Shown here: positions 12,213 to 23,849 of the stretch, piece after piece | Position numbering within the stretch: the first letter of the stretch is position 1 | Layout of the letters: the number at the start of each line of letters is the position of its first letter | NCBI GenBank assembly: GCA_964017125.1 | Contig: OZ024905.1 | Span: 37,892,084 to 37,956,083, forward strand | DNA: 64,000 nucleotides | From: Flabesymbios commensalis | Taxonomy: Eukaryota > Annelida > Polychaeta > Terebellida > Flabelligeridae | Direction: 5' to 3' | Position numbers and translations under genes: made by a program | The notes under the pieces: generated by a model | What the model was told of the DNA's origin: nothing | Seen by the model: the letters and a program-made list of their open reading frames with translations, nothing else | Databases searched by the model: none

Positions 12213-12323
12213 ACACTCAATTCACTCCCTTAGATCGGCTAATAAAATACAGATTAATAACGACTGTAGTTGTGCTGATCAGTGTAAGGGTCTCATACGT
12301 CCAAGCCCTACACATTATTATGC

Positions 12324-12406
12324 GGCATTAATCACTGGCTATTTTCAGAAACTCTCCTCATACGCAGAGTCTTAGGGACAATTTGCTTATCAAACTTTTG
12401 TCGGCC
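12324..12406. repeat. Left arm of an 83-bp inverted duplication
   Basis: This segment (GGCATTAATCACTGGC ... ACTTTTGTCGGCC) is nearly identical, in reverse complement, to 15468-15550, with only about two or three differences over 83 bp. It resembles no other repeat in the window. The arms enclose the candidate exon at 13274-13503. Confidence 0.85.
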
Positions 12407-12478
12407 ATTGCAAGTAAGGGCTACATATACTATTGTTAATTTATTTATATATCTAAGATGTGTTATAATAAAACCTTT

Positions 12479-12693
12479 TAACAGTTTAAGCCCTCATGAT
12501 GCATTAAAGCATCATTTTATATCCCGAAAAGATAGCTAATTTTCCTACAACAAAGGGTTTCCATGAAACTGGTTTACCAATACATGGCAATTTTCTTCAC
12601 TTTTCCACCCACATCAATTCATCTTCATTTACTACAAGTCAAGAATTCTCGGCTTGTAGTGGATGAAGATGACACTGTAAAGTCAGGCTTAAG
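12479..12693. mobile_element. TTAA-type MITE, subfamily C (degraded ends)
   Basis: It shares with 41289-41540 the subterminal hairpin GATGCATTAAAGCATC, the TAGCTAATTTTCC-like body, and a central stem pairing CTACAAG with CTTGTAG inside CATCTTCAT...GATGAAGATG. The loop is shortened to AGAATTCT. It ends at CAGGCTTAAG. Confidence 0.75.
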
Positions 12694-13075
12694 AATATGC
12701 ACATGTTTAGTATGACTGCATTTCACAACGAAGAAACTGTGACATCTTGTCTTGTTGGTGAAAAATAATTTTGTTACCATCGAAATTAAATATCAGTAAT
12801 AAACATACATGCGTGGATTATTGAAGTTAATAGACGCATTTGTGATCTACACCTCAACCTAAGTTTATGATACCTGACACAACATTTTCTATTCATTCCT
12901 ATGAGAATCAAACCTTTTAATGAAAAGAATGTTAAAAAAGTTGGTCTCTATAGCCTATTATGTAAAACGCTTCAGTGATATTCTCTATCGAGGCGATGTT
13001 GACATAGATAATTTATTATAAATATGCAAAAAAGCCCAGAAAATATACTCTGAGTGGAAGAGGAAAACACACTAA

Positions 13076-13115
13076 ACTGGGAAAGACTCACACCAATATG
13101 TGAGTCTTTCCCAGT
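13076..13115. repeat. Perfect 17-bp hairpin abutting a MITE
   Basis: ACTGGGAAAGACTCACA is followed, after CCAATA, by its exact reverse complement TGTGAGTCTTTCCCAGT. The right arm overlaps the CCCAGT terminus of the MITE at 13110. Confidence 0.9.
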
Positions 13116-13221
13116 AAACACAAAACATTTGTATAAAATTTATACAACGTCGGCCCAACGTCTTTAACATTGATCCAACAGTGTATAAATGTTATACAAA
13201 TAATATTTTGTGTTTGCTGGG
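13110..13221. mobile_element. Palindromic MITE (CCCAGYAAACAC family), well preserved
   Basis: The ends are CCCAGTAAACACAAAACATT and ATATTTTGTGTTTGCTGGG. TTGTATAAAATTTATACAAC and ATAAATGTTATACAAAT mirror each other around CGTCGGCCCAACGTC. It is located 53 bp downstream of the candidate exon's splice donor on the minus strand. Confidence 0.85.
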
Positions 13222-13273
13222 TTGTTCCAACACGGCCTCAACGTATTATGTAAGTAGTGAGGTATATGCTTAC

Positions 13274-13503
13274 CTTTCATCATCGTCTTCTGGATCACTC
13301 TCGTAGAATCCATCCTGTCTGGCGAGGTGCCTCTTCACCTCTTTCTGGTTATCCTGACTGATCCCCGCTGCAGGCCACACAAAGTACATACTTTCTCTAA
13401 CCATCACGTCCAGGCTCCTAGCTTCACCATGGAACGTCTTGGCCTTGGGCATGTGAAGCTTCTGCTTCAGCTTATCCATCCTGCACCTCAAAGAAGACTC
13501 CAT
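13274..13503 (-). CDS. Candidate coding exon with start codon, unknown protein
   Basis: On the minus strand, CACCATGG gives a strong Kozak start at 13503. Seventy-six codons follow, ending at AAAG|GTAAGC, a near-consensus splice donor (exon end 13274, phase 2). The peptide is charged and largely hydrophilic: a basic N-terminal third (KLKQKLHMPKAK), a central FVWPAAGISQDNQKEVK, and an acidic end (ESDPEDDDE). No signal peptide, membrane segment or domain that I recognise is present. The only downstream stop in frame is the TAA inside the donor, as expected for a first or internal coding exon. An alternative is a longer frame upstream joined at CAG|GTGAGC. Composition is clearly richer in GC than the surroundings. 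The next exon is not found in the window. Confidence 0.5.
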
Positions 13504-15467
13504 GGTGCTCACCTGTCCTTAGAGTAATCCCAATATGAGCGTTGATATCCTCAGCAGTAGAAAAGTAATCTCCACATCAGCGATGCTCAGTACATGAACA
13601 ACTTTCAATGATGAGTAGTAGCTTTATTGTTGAACAATTTACAGTTATGTTATCATTTGCAATTAAAAATGTATGAGTATTTCCCAGGTTATCCTCAGTA
13701 ACGAATACTAACTCCTGTTGATTAAATCCCAGCGAATATGTCATCCTGCATTATGGACACTGTATGTGCAACATCCGCATAATGTAATTTATACAGTGAC
13801 AAATTAGAATTTGAAACCTGGTGGATATGTTATCTTAATGGTGGGCAGTGCCTGAAAAAATCATAGTAGATGATCTCACTATGAACGATGATGTGCACAC
13901 ATTCCAGATAAATATGATCAAATCTAAAGCTGTCTCATATCCATTTTGAGAACTAACATGTAGACCTATGCAGAAATGAATTGAATACGTTTTCTGCTTT
14001 ATTTTGTCATTATACATTTAGCTGTTGTGGTCAATAAACTTGTCTTATTCCATAATTATCAAAAGGTAATTAGGAATTAGGTTTACTGATATATAACACT
14101 ATACATATATTATACTCCGTGTTTGTCACATGCAGGTGGTTTAGTCCAGTTGGTGGTGTTCTATAGATAGACTGTTATTCACTGTTCTGCTCAGCTTGTC
14201 CTCTGATGACATACAGTGTTATGTGGCTGTCACTAGGGGTGACAGACAGTGATGCGGAGCAGCACATGGTCAGAATAGAAATATAGTCTTCTGGGAATGA
14301 TTCACACGAGTACAGCTTCAACAAGTACACAAATGATAACATGTTCCGCTGAAAACCATACTCTTCCTTGTTTCTGGATTGCCTTCGACATTCATGGCTG
14401 TGATGGGGCTCCACCAGGTGATGCCATGCGCGTGCTGTTGCTGTGTTTGCCCTTGATGTCATTCATGAGCAGGGTCGTTTTTTTGTCAATGTGTGCTCAC
14501 CGGCATCGCCAATGTGGCTTATGGCATGGCCAAGCGCGTCAGCAGCCTTTATTGGTGATGTTCTGGCAGCCTGTTGTCCCGTGCAGTCCTACAGCTCCAC
14601 ACAATGACTAACGTTATACTTAGAAGCATCCACCCGTCATAACTCATCTGCCAATGCTGTCACCATGACATGATAGCCCACATATGACGGGGACCTGCCT
14701 ACTCTAATCAGGCACTTCAATATGCATTTATGCATTTCTCCCTCATTTGTTCATTCTGGCCTTGACAAGTTGATCCTTTATCAATGTTGCTATCCCCTCA
14801 CATTCAGTTAAATATCCACCAATTAAAAGACGATACTTCAAGCAAAAATAAACCTTGCGCGAACTGCTTTGTGAAAGAAGGTAAAAACTAGAACGTGAAC
14901 TACTTGTTAGCTGCTCGGCGTCTTAATTGATGCACTACTTTCCACCAAGCAGGGAGTCTGTCACAAGAGACGGTAATTTGTCTGTGTAATTGCTATTTTC
15001 CTGTTAGGGAGGTTTTTTCAGTAATGAGGCTTGGTATGGGAGGCTTTGCGCTAAACAGACCTACAATCAGCCACGTTTTCAGGCACTCATTATGCTTTCT
15101 TTGTTTTGGACCACTACACGCCCACAGCTGTCTGTGCCATTAGTACTCCATCAGATTTGTGAAATGTGTCAGCCATTTTTAAGTCATCCTGAGTGATATT
15201 TTTATGCATTTCTCCAACTTATATTTCCATCTTGCATTTCCGTGATTCCGAACATTTATTCCAGCCTGTATAAATGACCTTAATCCATAAAGGTTCTAAG
15301 ACGAATAGCTGAGAAAGACGAGCCTTCACATCACCATGGTGTTCATGGAGTTTACCAAGACGGGTTCTGGTAAATAATGATTGTAGGATCACCAGGTTTT
15401 ATCCTGAGTGACAGGAACACGGCCCTATAAGTGATATCAATTGTTCCCTGTAAAGACAGCGATTAGC
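13504..15467. other. Intron-like or intergenic sequence with one GC-richer block
   Basis: Mostly AT-rich and unique. The block at about 14200-14600 is richer in GC and open on both strands (95-104 codons). It has several plausible splice sites but no reading frame that stands out, so no exon is called. Confidence 0.4.
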
Positions 15468-15550
15468 GGCCGACAAAAGTTTGATGAACAAATTGTCCCT
15501 AAGACTCTGCGTATGAGGAGAGTTTCTGAAAATAGCCAGTGATTAATGCC
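15468..15550. repeat. Right arm of the 83-bp inverted duplication
   Basis: Reverse complement of 12324-12406. Just beyond it, CAGTGATTAATGC is duplicated in tandem (15538-15563), so this end carries a small extra repeat that the left arm lacks. Confidence 0.85.
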
Positions 15551-15989
15551 AGTGATTAATGCTGGTGACGGTATCACTCGATATAGTGTATGTACCCGGG
15601 GAGTGACCAGTGTCATGTGACCGGGGGAGTGGTGTGCTCCATCATTACGTAAGCAGCAGCGCTCCACCTGTGGACACAAGAGACAATGTATTAATTAGGT
15701 CATCGTTTATCAATAATTAACGCACCATTTGCCATCACTAACCTGCTAAAGACAGATAATATAATGATAATTATGATAAATCTAGATAAATTGTCAGAAA
15801 TAGATGTGCGCGAGTCACCATTTCCCATATCAATTTAGTTAAACAGCTAAATATCTACAATACATGTCAATATAAAAAATGCTAGGTTTTACAGTTAAGA
15901 AATCTTACACGGCTGGTTATGTGCAGTGTCTTAAGCGTGAAAAACAATCTAGACACACCTTTCCTTTGTCATCCATAATATTACTACAC
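15551..15989. other. No recognised features
   Basis: Contains CCGGGGGAGTG-like words near 15590-15650 and AT-rich sequence after that. No element or exon can be supported. Confidence 0.4.
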
Positions 15990-16900
15990 ACACGTACACA
16001 TATTGAGCCAAACAATAGACAGCATTTTAAAGCAAACTGAACCAAATAAGAAAATAGCCTTTTAGGGCAGACTGAACCAAACAGAAGACATTCTTTTAGA
16101 ACCGACATTCTTTTGCCAAACAAACGACAACCTTTTAAAGCCGATTGAACAAGCGACAACCTCTTAAAGCCGATTGAACCAAACATAAAGCAACCTCTTA
16201 GAGCCGATTGAGCCAAACGGAGGACATCCTTTAGAGACGACTTAACCAGACAGAAAACTGCCTTTTAAAGCTGACTTAGCCAAACGGAAGACAACCCTTT
16301 AGAGCCGCCTGAACTGCACAGAACACAGTCTAATCGAGCCGGCTAAACTGCACATCACACAGTCTGTTCCAGCCGACTAAACCGCACAGAAGGCAGTATT
16401 TTAGAAGCAAACAGAAGACTGTATTTTAGAGCTGATCGAGCCAAACTAAAGACTCCTTCCTAGAGCCGACTGCGCCACACTGAATTTTTTAGAGCCGATT
16501 GAACCAAACAAAGGACAGCCTCCTAGAGCCGACAGAACTAAACAGCAGACAACATTTTAAAGTCGATTGAATCAAACAACAGACAACCTTTTAGAACCGA
16601 CTGAACCAAACAACAGTCTTTTAGAGTCGGCTGAGCCAAACAGAAGACAACCTTTTAGACCTAACTCAACCACACAGAAGACAGTCTTTTATAGCTAATA
16701 TAAAATATAACTCAACCAAGCTGATGACAGCCTTTTAGAGCCGACTCAACCAAACACACGACAGCTTTGTTGTAGTAGAGTCTGCTTAACCAAACTGAAA
16801 ACAACCTTTTTGAGTTGGTTAACTATGCAAATCGATTAAACCACACAGAATACATTTTTTAGCGATTAACCCAAATATGAGACCACCTTTTATAAAAAAC
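15990..16900. repeat. Diverged 33-34-bp minisatellite
   Basis: The unit is approximately CCTTTTAGAGCCGACTGAAC followed by CAAACAGAAGACAA, repeated more than 20 times with many substitutions. The units are too diverged to stay in one frame. The 99-codon minus-strand frame (RLFGSIGFKRLSL-like peptide repeats) is a by-product. Confidence 0.9.
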
Positions 16901-17214
16901 ACACACACATAAGACATTTCAGAGCATGCTTAAAAAACATCCTGAAAATCGCAAATTGTACAGGCCCAAGTAGACCACGACTGCATTCATATTTAGATAT
17001 CTGATTCGTTTAGGATTCTAAATCTTTTTGCTTGTCCGGATCCCTTTATTCTATGATTACTTGATTACACCCTGAGATCTATATGTCTATTTTTAATGGA
17101 ATAGTACCGTCGTTGATGCTATTTTTAATCTCGTTGGTAATCATATAGTGATATTACGCAGTCGCGGTCCTTGTTTATCATTGGTCATTCTAATTAGCGT
17201 GTTTTGCTATTTAG

Positions 17215-17350
17215 GTGCTGCTGCTGCTGCTGCTGCTGCTACTACTACTATTGCTACTGCTCCTAAGACTGCTACTGCTACTGCTACTGCTACTGCTACT
17301 GCTACTGCTACTACTACTGCTAATGCTACTGCTACTGCTACTGCTGTCGC
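17215..17350. repeat. GCT/ACT trinucleotide and GCTACT hexanucleotide array
   Basis: A (GCT)n run passes into ACTACT and then (GCTACT)n with interruptions (CCTAAGACT, GCTGTCGCT). The plus-strand frame reads poly-Ala and then Ala-Thr. It is preceded by a hydrophobic stretch, but nothing else supports a gene. Confidence 0.9.
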
Positions 17351-17704
17351 TAATAATTCTAGTACCGGTTGTTTTATATTTTGTGATTTGTTGATGCTAC
17401 TGTTGTTTTACTTTTTTCGGATGTAAATGTTACTATAGTATCACTGTGTGTGGTGTTATTGTTATAATGTTTTATTTCTCAGGTGATTAATGATGATGTT
17501 GGAAATGTTGTTATTACAATGTTTAAATCTTGACGAAATCCTGCGTTGTTTGGCTGCCATTGCACGTAGATCGACACCGGGTTCTTCCTTGTCAGACAGG
17601 GTTACACAAAGGGCGGATCTGAGTGACCATGTTATGTATTATTCACGTAGTACAGCAAGCAGGGACTGAACGTTCATCCGTGGTTGATTCAATGCTGTTT
17701 TAAT

Positions 17705-17765
17705 TTTGGGCAAGCGTCAGCAACGCTGGCCCAACAATAAGCCAACATTGAGTCATCATCAAGTG
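17705..17765. mobile_element. Fragment of palindromic MITE family
   Basis: GGCAAGCGTCAGCAACGCTGG followed by CCAACAATAAGCCAACATTG matches the family core next to the complete copy at 17827. Confidence 0.5.
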
Positions 17766-17826
17766 ATTGCAAGGAAAGCAGGTTGTATATATGTCAATGG
17801 TTACAACCTAACACCCATTGTTTGTA

Positions 17827-17935
17827 CCCAGCAAACACGACACGTTGAAACAATGATGTTTAAATGTTGGCCCAGCGTCTACGACGCTGGCCCAACATTT
17901 AAACACTATTATTTCAACGTGTCGTGTTTCCTGGG
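17827..17935. mobile_element. Near-perfect palindromic MITE flanked by TA
   Basis: CCCAGCAAACACGACACGTT at the left is matched by AACGTGTCGTGTTTCCTGGG at the right. The centre TGTTGGCCCAGCGTC / GACGCTGGCCCAACA pairs exactly around TAC. TA dinucleotides sit directly outside both ends (17825-17826 and 17936-17937). That would fit a Tc1/mariner-type target site, though a two-base match is weak evidence. This is the best-preserved member of the family here. Confidence 0.9.
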
Positions 17936-18237
17936 TAGATAGAGTCAACAGGGATGACCGCTCATTGTCTACAATGCCCTTCAAGGGAAGACCTCTTCAT
18001 TCAGGATGATCAGACCTTTCAATCAGTAATGAGGAATTTGTTGTCGGGTGTCAAAACTGAATTGCTGGAAAATAAATAAGACTGCAGGGCATAAGATGAA
18101 AAGTGACAGGGAGGGCACTTACTTGCATCATCCTCTTCAACATACGCACCAATTAGTCTCCCACGATAACTAGACCAGTAATAAGGATGACCCCCCCCCC
18201 CCTCCCACTCACCTCTCTCCTGTTTTAACTATGCCTT

Positions 18238-18420
18238 AAAATAGGCGAATAGTATTAGACCTGTAATCAGACCGAAGGGGAAAAAAATATGCCCAAGCTG
18301 AATTTTTCAGGAAACCTTCCAAATACCATTAGAAACAACATACTAAAACTCCCCATGATTCCAACTGGAGCCTTTTCCGTTATTCAAGATGGCGTTCAAG
18401 ATGGCCGCCAAAATGTTGAA
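18238..18420. repeat. Left arm of a long inverted repeat
   Basis: From ATAGGCGAATAGTATTAG through GGGGAAAAAAATATGCCC to CAAGATGGCCGCCAAAATG, this matches 21717-21893 in reverse complement over about 175 bp, with a modest number of differences and a small insertion near 18262. Confidence 0.9.
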
Positions 18421-18765
18421 ACCGCTATATCTCGGCTTGTAATCAACATAACTTTATGATTTAAACGTCTACATGTGCATTTATTGACATAAGGATTCCA
18501 TTGAAACAGGTTCTGAGTCACTAGATAGTCACGCCTTTAATTTATTTGCAATTTAAGGTATATTGATAAGCGAAAGTGCAAGATTTTGATATGTATGACA
18601 TTTTAAATACTATTTCAATCATTAACATAATGTCAGGAATTGAAAATAAATGATATATGTGACTATTTCGTAACTCAAAGCCTGTTTCATTGTAATCCGT
18701 TTGTAAAAAAGAAGATTTTGATATAAACAACATAAAGTTATGATGATTACAAGCGGAGATATTAG
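18421..18765. repeat. Inner inverted repeat with ~125-bp arms
   Basis: CTCGGCTTGTAATCAACATA at 18431 is mirrored by GATTACAAGCGGAGATATTA at 18745. The arms continue through AACTTTATG, TTGAAACAGG, GAGTCAC and ATAGTCAC, so 18421-18545 pairs with 18640-18765 around an AT-rich loop. It lies directly inside the larger inverted repeat. Confidence 0.85.
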
Positions 18766-19109
18766 TTGGTCGATTTATGCAAACATCTACTCGAACACCA
18801 CGGAAAATTATACCAAAGATGGCCAAAGATGTTTTCCAGAGGTTTTGTCACCAATGACATGTATTTAATGGCAGGAGAAAGTCTTTTAAAATCTGACTAC
18901 CAGAAAAGTGTCAAATCCAAGAGGGCTGCCAATGGCTCTAGAAGTAGGAAATTGCTATGGTTAATTAGTGTATACCTACTGTTTAAGTGTCAATGTCGGT
19001 GGAGGCACTAATGTTGGCCGTGGTAGCCTTAAGCAACCGGCAAAATAGTTACCTTCACTATTGTTACTCTGGGGACAATCCGACCAAAGTCTTTGTACGT
19101 ATGGACATG

Positions 19110-19215
19110 CCTGGGGTAAATCCACCAGACATGCCCAGAACCCCCATATTATCGGGCGAGTGAAGGAGAACACTCTCAACAATCCACCGTGCCCTATCAC
19201 CCCAAACTCACGTCA
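19110..19215. repeat. Dispersed repeat, copy 1 (pair at 37143)
   Basis: AGACATGCCCAGAACCCC, then ATCGGGCGAGTGAAGGAGAA and CACTCTCAACAATCCACC, match 37143-37235 at roughly 80-85% identity in the same orientation. Nothing else marks its ends. Confidence 0.7.
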
Positions 19216-19689
19216 TCAACTGTACATCATTCATCTCATCTGTCTGTACTGTTTTTTATCGCATTACAATGTCACATAAATGACCATTAGTGCCAACACG
19301 TGACGTAAAGCAATAATTTACTGGGAATTATACCACAAAAAAACAGTGGAATTCAAGGAATACATGTACATTGTGTTTACATCATTTATTTCCTTCGTTT
19401 TATTCAGTTCTTCTATCAAGCTAAAAACATGTGTTTATGTTTTTCCACCCCCTTCCCTGACATAAAAAGGAGCCTTATATACTATGCTTTTGGTGTACCA
19501 GCCACCCCTCTCAATTTCCGGGAAGGGTGAAAAACATATATGCAACAAATTAGACGCATAATACCTCGTATAGGTGTGATTTTGACTGCATAATATAATT
19601 ATTTTAGCTTTTTAATGATTAAGCATGCTCAAGGTGAAAATGTCAACAAAACATTGTGAAAATGTCTTTTTAAACAAGGAATTACAAGG

Positions 19690-20400
19690 CATTACAAGTA
19701 AAAGGGCAGGAGATAATGGAGAAGCGCTAAAAGGCGACAAAGAAGCATTGAAGGGCAATGTAAAGGCGTTGAAGGACGACACAGAGGCGTTAAGGTGCGA
19801 CTGGGTGTGTTAAAAGGTGGTATTGAAGGCAGTACAGGGCGACGAGGAAGCGGTAAATGGCAATGGGAAAGCGTTAAAGAGCAATGGGGAAGCGTTAAAG
19901 TGCGATTGGGAGGCGTTTAAGGACGGCGAAAAGGCGTTAAAGGGCACTGAAGAGGCATTAAAAGGCTATTGGGGGGTATAAAAGGGCGAGTAAAATGCGT
20001 TCTAGTGTGACATGGTGCGCTAAATGCAACAAAAAGGCATTAAAGGGCAACGAAAAAGCGGCAAAGGGCATCACAGAGGCATTAAAGAGCGATCGAGAAG
20101 CATAAAGTGAGACAGGGAGACGTTAAAGGGCAATGGGGAGGTGTTAAAGAATGACAAGGCAGTGCTAAAGCGCGACAACGAGGCATTAATAGGCGACGGA
20201 AAGGTGTAAAAATGGTGATGCTATGGCCTAAAATGCGATGGAGGGGAAACAAAAGGGGATGAGTGTGTGTTGAAGGGTGACGGAGAGGTGTTCAATGGTG
20301 ATTGGAATGTGATGATATGCGATTGGCGGGAGTTATGGAGCATCTGGTGGCGTTAAAGGGTAACGGAAAAACAATAAAAAACGGTGGGGAGGCGTTGAAG
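19690..20400 (+). repeat. 21-bp minisatellite (GCGTTAAAGGGCGACGAAGAG-like)
   Basis: The unit is approximately GGCGTTAAAGGGCGACGAAG plus one or two bases, repeated for about 700 bp with heavy substitution. Being 21 bp, it yields short frames with seven-residue repeats (EALKGDK). Frames are soon broken, so it is not called coding. The same unit occurs inverted at 52990-53105. Confidence 0.85.
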
Positions 20401-20454
20401 AACACTTTATTCAGTCAAAAATAGCTAAATAACCTTAAACCCATAAATATGACA

Positions 20455-20573
20455 GATGAAATGAATGGGGTTTTAGGCCAGCTTTGTGCACATGCAGGCT
20501 AAACTGGGCCAAGAAAACCTCCTGAGGATGGTGAGATGAATGAGATGACACTGCCCTCCAGACACAGGATTCG
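20455..20573 (-). mobile_element. 5'-truncated SINE with 10-bp target-site duplication
   Basis: AAATATGACA flanks it exactly at 20445-20454 and 20574-20583. Only the 3' third of the SINE is present, ending in the second module (ACACAGGATTCG on the plus strand). This is the expected product of incomplete target-primed reverse transcription. Confidence 0.88.
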
Positions 20574-20589
20574 AAATATGACATTTAAC

Positions 20590-21380
20590 TATCAAAATTG
20601 TACTACAAGAAATGAAGTTAAAACCTCACAAAGATACATAAAGATATGGATTACACTTGTTTCTATTTTTATTTGTGTAAAATGTTGTTTGGAATGAGAC
20701 TTTGGATTAAAATACTCAAATTGAAATAAGGTATTACATTGTGTTTTTTTAATTTGTTAGAATCATATTTTCACTCATCTGACCTTAAAATTGACATTTC
20801 GACTTTGAAGATGAAGTTCTTTTTACACGAAAAATAAGTATTACACTTGCTTTTACTTGACCTTAAAATTGACGTTTAGACATTAAAGACTTTTAATCTT
20901 CAATTTGTTGTATACATTTTGACTTTGGAATTTACTTTTTTTTTGATCTTGAAGAAGTCCTTTGTATAACAAAAATAATAACATAAGTGGATTATCCAGT
21001 AAAAATCGCCCCAAAACGAGGTATTACATATGATGTTTTTTGATATTTGTATTTGTTAAAAATATCATTTTCAGGAATTTGACCTTAGAGTTAACCCTTT
21101 GACCATCACAAACATAATATCATAACAGGTTTTATCAGTCAAAATCCCATGCAAATGAGGTATTACACAATTTCTTAACTGTATTTGGTAAAAATCATAT
21201 TTTCGTTTATTTGACCTTTAGATTGACCTTTTGACATTGAAGATGACCTTGAATCATGAAAATATTATAAGAATTGGATTTTCCAATCAAAATTAGACGA
21301 AAAAGAGGTATTACACGTGTTCCTACCTTCATTTGTCGAAAAATCATATTTTACCTTGGCCATGATCTTTGTTTATGCCA
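20590..21380. repeat. ~145-bp tandem repeat carrying TGACCTT motifs, locus 1
   Basis: GAGGTATTACAC..GT, GTTAAAAATCATATTTTC, TTTGACCTTAAAATTGACC and TTGACCTTGAA-like words recur every 100-180 bp, most often about 140-150. The units are well diverged. The same repeat appears at 53120-54250. It shares TGACCTTGA and ATGGCGGCCAT words with the 165-bp subrepeats at the start of the window. Confidence 0.8.
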
Positions 21381-21716
21381 TACCTCCCCACCCCCCCTCC
21401 CCACCTAGCCTCACCGCCATTTTAAGACTTTTAACACTGCTTAAATGTTATTGCTTCCAATGAGTTCCCCAACTTTTAAAAACATGAAATAAAAACAAGA
21501 ATTATTGTTTAATTGTGAAATTTTATGCAATTCAGGGTGGTTTTACCGATTTTCACGGCCGATGGCGGCCATCTTGGAGTTAACATCCATTTTTAGGGGT
21601 CAGATTTTGATCGACTGTCATTCACTATATGTCTAGTAGGACAGAAAACCGTTATAAACCTTTCGTCAATTTTTTTGGGGGGTGAGGTGGTATATCGACC
21701 CGTCTATATAGTTGTG

Positions 21717-21893
21717 TTAACATTTTGGCGGCCATCTTGGACGCCATCTTGAATATTGGAAAAGGCTCCAGCGGGAATCACGGGGAGTTTTAGTATGTCA
21801 TTTCTAATGGTATTTGGAAGGTTTCCTGAAAAATTCAGCTTGGGCATATTTTTTTCCCCTTCAAAACCTAATACTATTCGCCTAAAATACCTT
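21717..21893. repeat. Right arm of the long inverted repeat
   Basis: Reverse complement of 18238-18420. Together with that arm it bounds a 3.65-kb block. Confidence 0.9.
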
Positions 21894-23849
21894 GTCAGCC
21901 TTCCAAGTGGCTAATTAGCTAATTTAAATAATCAACCACTTAAGCACGTGCACTGCTAGCGCGATCTTCTTCGATTGAAAGTCAGTGTAGTTTACATGGA
22001 TATGTTATTTGCTAGAATAATCAATATCACCATATTGATGAAGAACCCTGCATTATATAACCTGGGAGCATTCTACCGAAGTAACAGATATTTCAAATTC
22101 ATATTTCCCGTCTAACACACATTCCCCATTTTGTCAATGTAAAATAAATTTTGTAATTATTACTGGGATTTTCATTGTTTCCGGCATGTCGACAAAACAC
22201 ACATTTCATACTTGAGTAAATATTTATTTGATATTGCATTTAACGTAAATGTGTCGTCTCGAGAGCGTCTGCAAAGCTGTAACACAATCAGCACATTAAA
22301 GACCCAATCTGTGCTAGGTTGCAGATTTAAATATTGGATATATTAACGGTATATCACACAACTTTCAAAGAGATGGTTCCACAAACTCAGTCTGAAATAG
22401 CATGATTTTCAGAAAATTGTCTTTGAAGTTCCAACAATTGGTACGATTGGATTAAAATGAACTAATCAAAATAATTTTCAATGGAAAACCTATTATTTAT
22501 TAACTTTTTCAAACTTTAACAGAATATGCCTAATCATAAGAATGTATACTTTACGTGAATATTTACTACTAATAAGCGACTGTTACCAGGGTAACATGTA
22601 AATAAAAACAAAAAGCAGTGATTCAAGTTAAGGTAGAACTAAAATAGAAATAACAGACATATTCATTGGAAAATAAAAATATGGCATATTAAAGTCATGT
22701 TTTTGCCTTTTAGGGGACCTATAGCATCGCTTGTCAAACTCTAACTTACAACTCATTTTGCCAGATCGGTGCACATTTAGTGCTTGCCACTATTGACCTC
22801 CTTTAATTTTATTTCGAAAGATACTGGTGATAAGGGAGGGGGTAATATATAATCACCGATCTTTCCAATATCGCTATGTTTTGCAGAAACGCTGATGTAT
22901 TGAAATGACTGTGGTTGGATGTGACCTAACTTGAATTGGAATCATTCTTTTAGAATATATTTGAGCACATGACTCAAAATAGCACATTACTCATAAGCTA
23001 CAGAATAATGATTATTGGGGTAAGAAAGTCATTGATTCAAATCGACACCAGAACAAAAATACAAGGATTTGTTGACTGATCTATTTTAAGAGTACCTCTC
23101 ACCCTCCACCCCTTCTCCGCTGGCCGGTGTGAAAGGGAAGCCGCGGGCATGGCGTCTGGGTTTTAGGCGGTGTCGTTTTCTTCCCAGACTAGATCCCTCT
23201 ATTACCTTTCAGGTGTCATGAGGGAGTGGGTCTGGTGTGGATGTGAGGCCACTCAAGTGAAGGTGCAGCAAACTGCTCATACATCATGCTTAGATCAGCA
23301 AACCACACCAATCAACAGTAGGCCTACCCTCCCTACCTCTACTTGTTGGATCATTGAAACCTCCCAAGTCTAATCCTTACAACTGGAAACCCATTACGTG
23401 CAACTGCAGTTATGATTAAAGACTAAAACTACAACTACAATGTATATGATCTAACATATCTACAAAGTAACTTCTTTCTAAACGCAGAATGTTATTTGAG
23501 AAATTCACACTATTAAATAGCACGTGTAAATTCTGTATGATAATAACTAGATCTGGATAAATTTGATAACATGTCGTTAAAAAAATTCTAATTGACAAAG
23601 TTTAATTAGTAATAGTAATAGTATTATCTAATCAATGTTTTACTTCGTATACAATGTCAGTGCTGTATTTATTAGCATCGCTTATATAGGTAGTTTTTAT
23701 TAGTATGATTCATAAACAGAGCGTTTTTTAAATCCACTGGAATATGGCTCAATAAAAAGTATTATTGAATGCAAGATTTACATTGCAAAAGTTTGGGTAT
23801 TCAGGTTTGAAGTTAGATGAGTTTTTGACTGTCTCGCTTTGCTGGGTCG
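21894..23849. other. No recognised features
   Basis: Unique AT-rich sequence. A GC-richer patch at 23090-23250 contains GCGGGCATGGCG, but the frame closes after five codons (MASGF). No exon or repeat can be supported. Confidence 0.4.

Noticed and set aside
14175-14611. 95-codon minus and 104-codon plus frames in a GC-richer block
   Set aside because: Several registers on both strands look equally good and no start, acceptor and donor combination is clearly better, so no exon was called.
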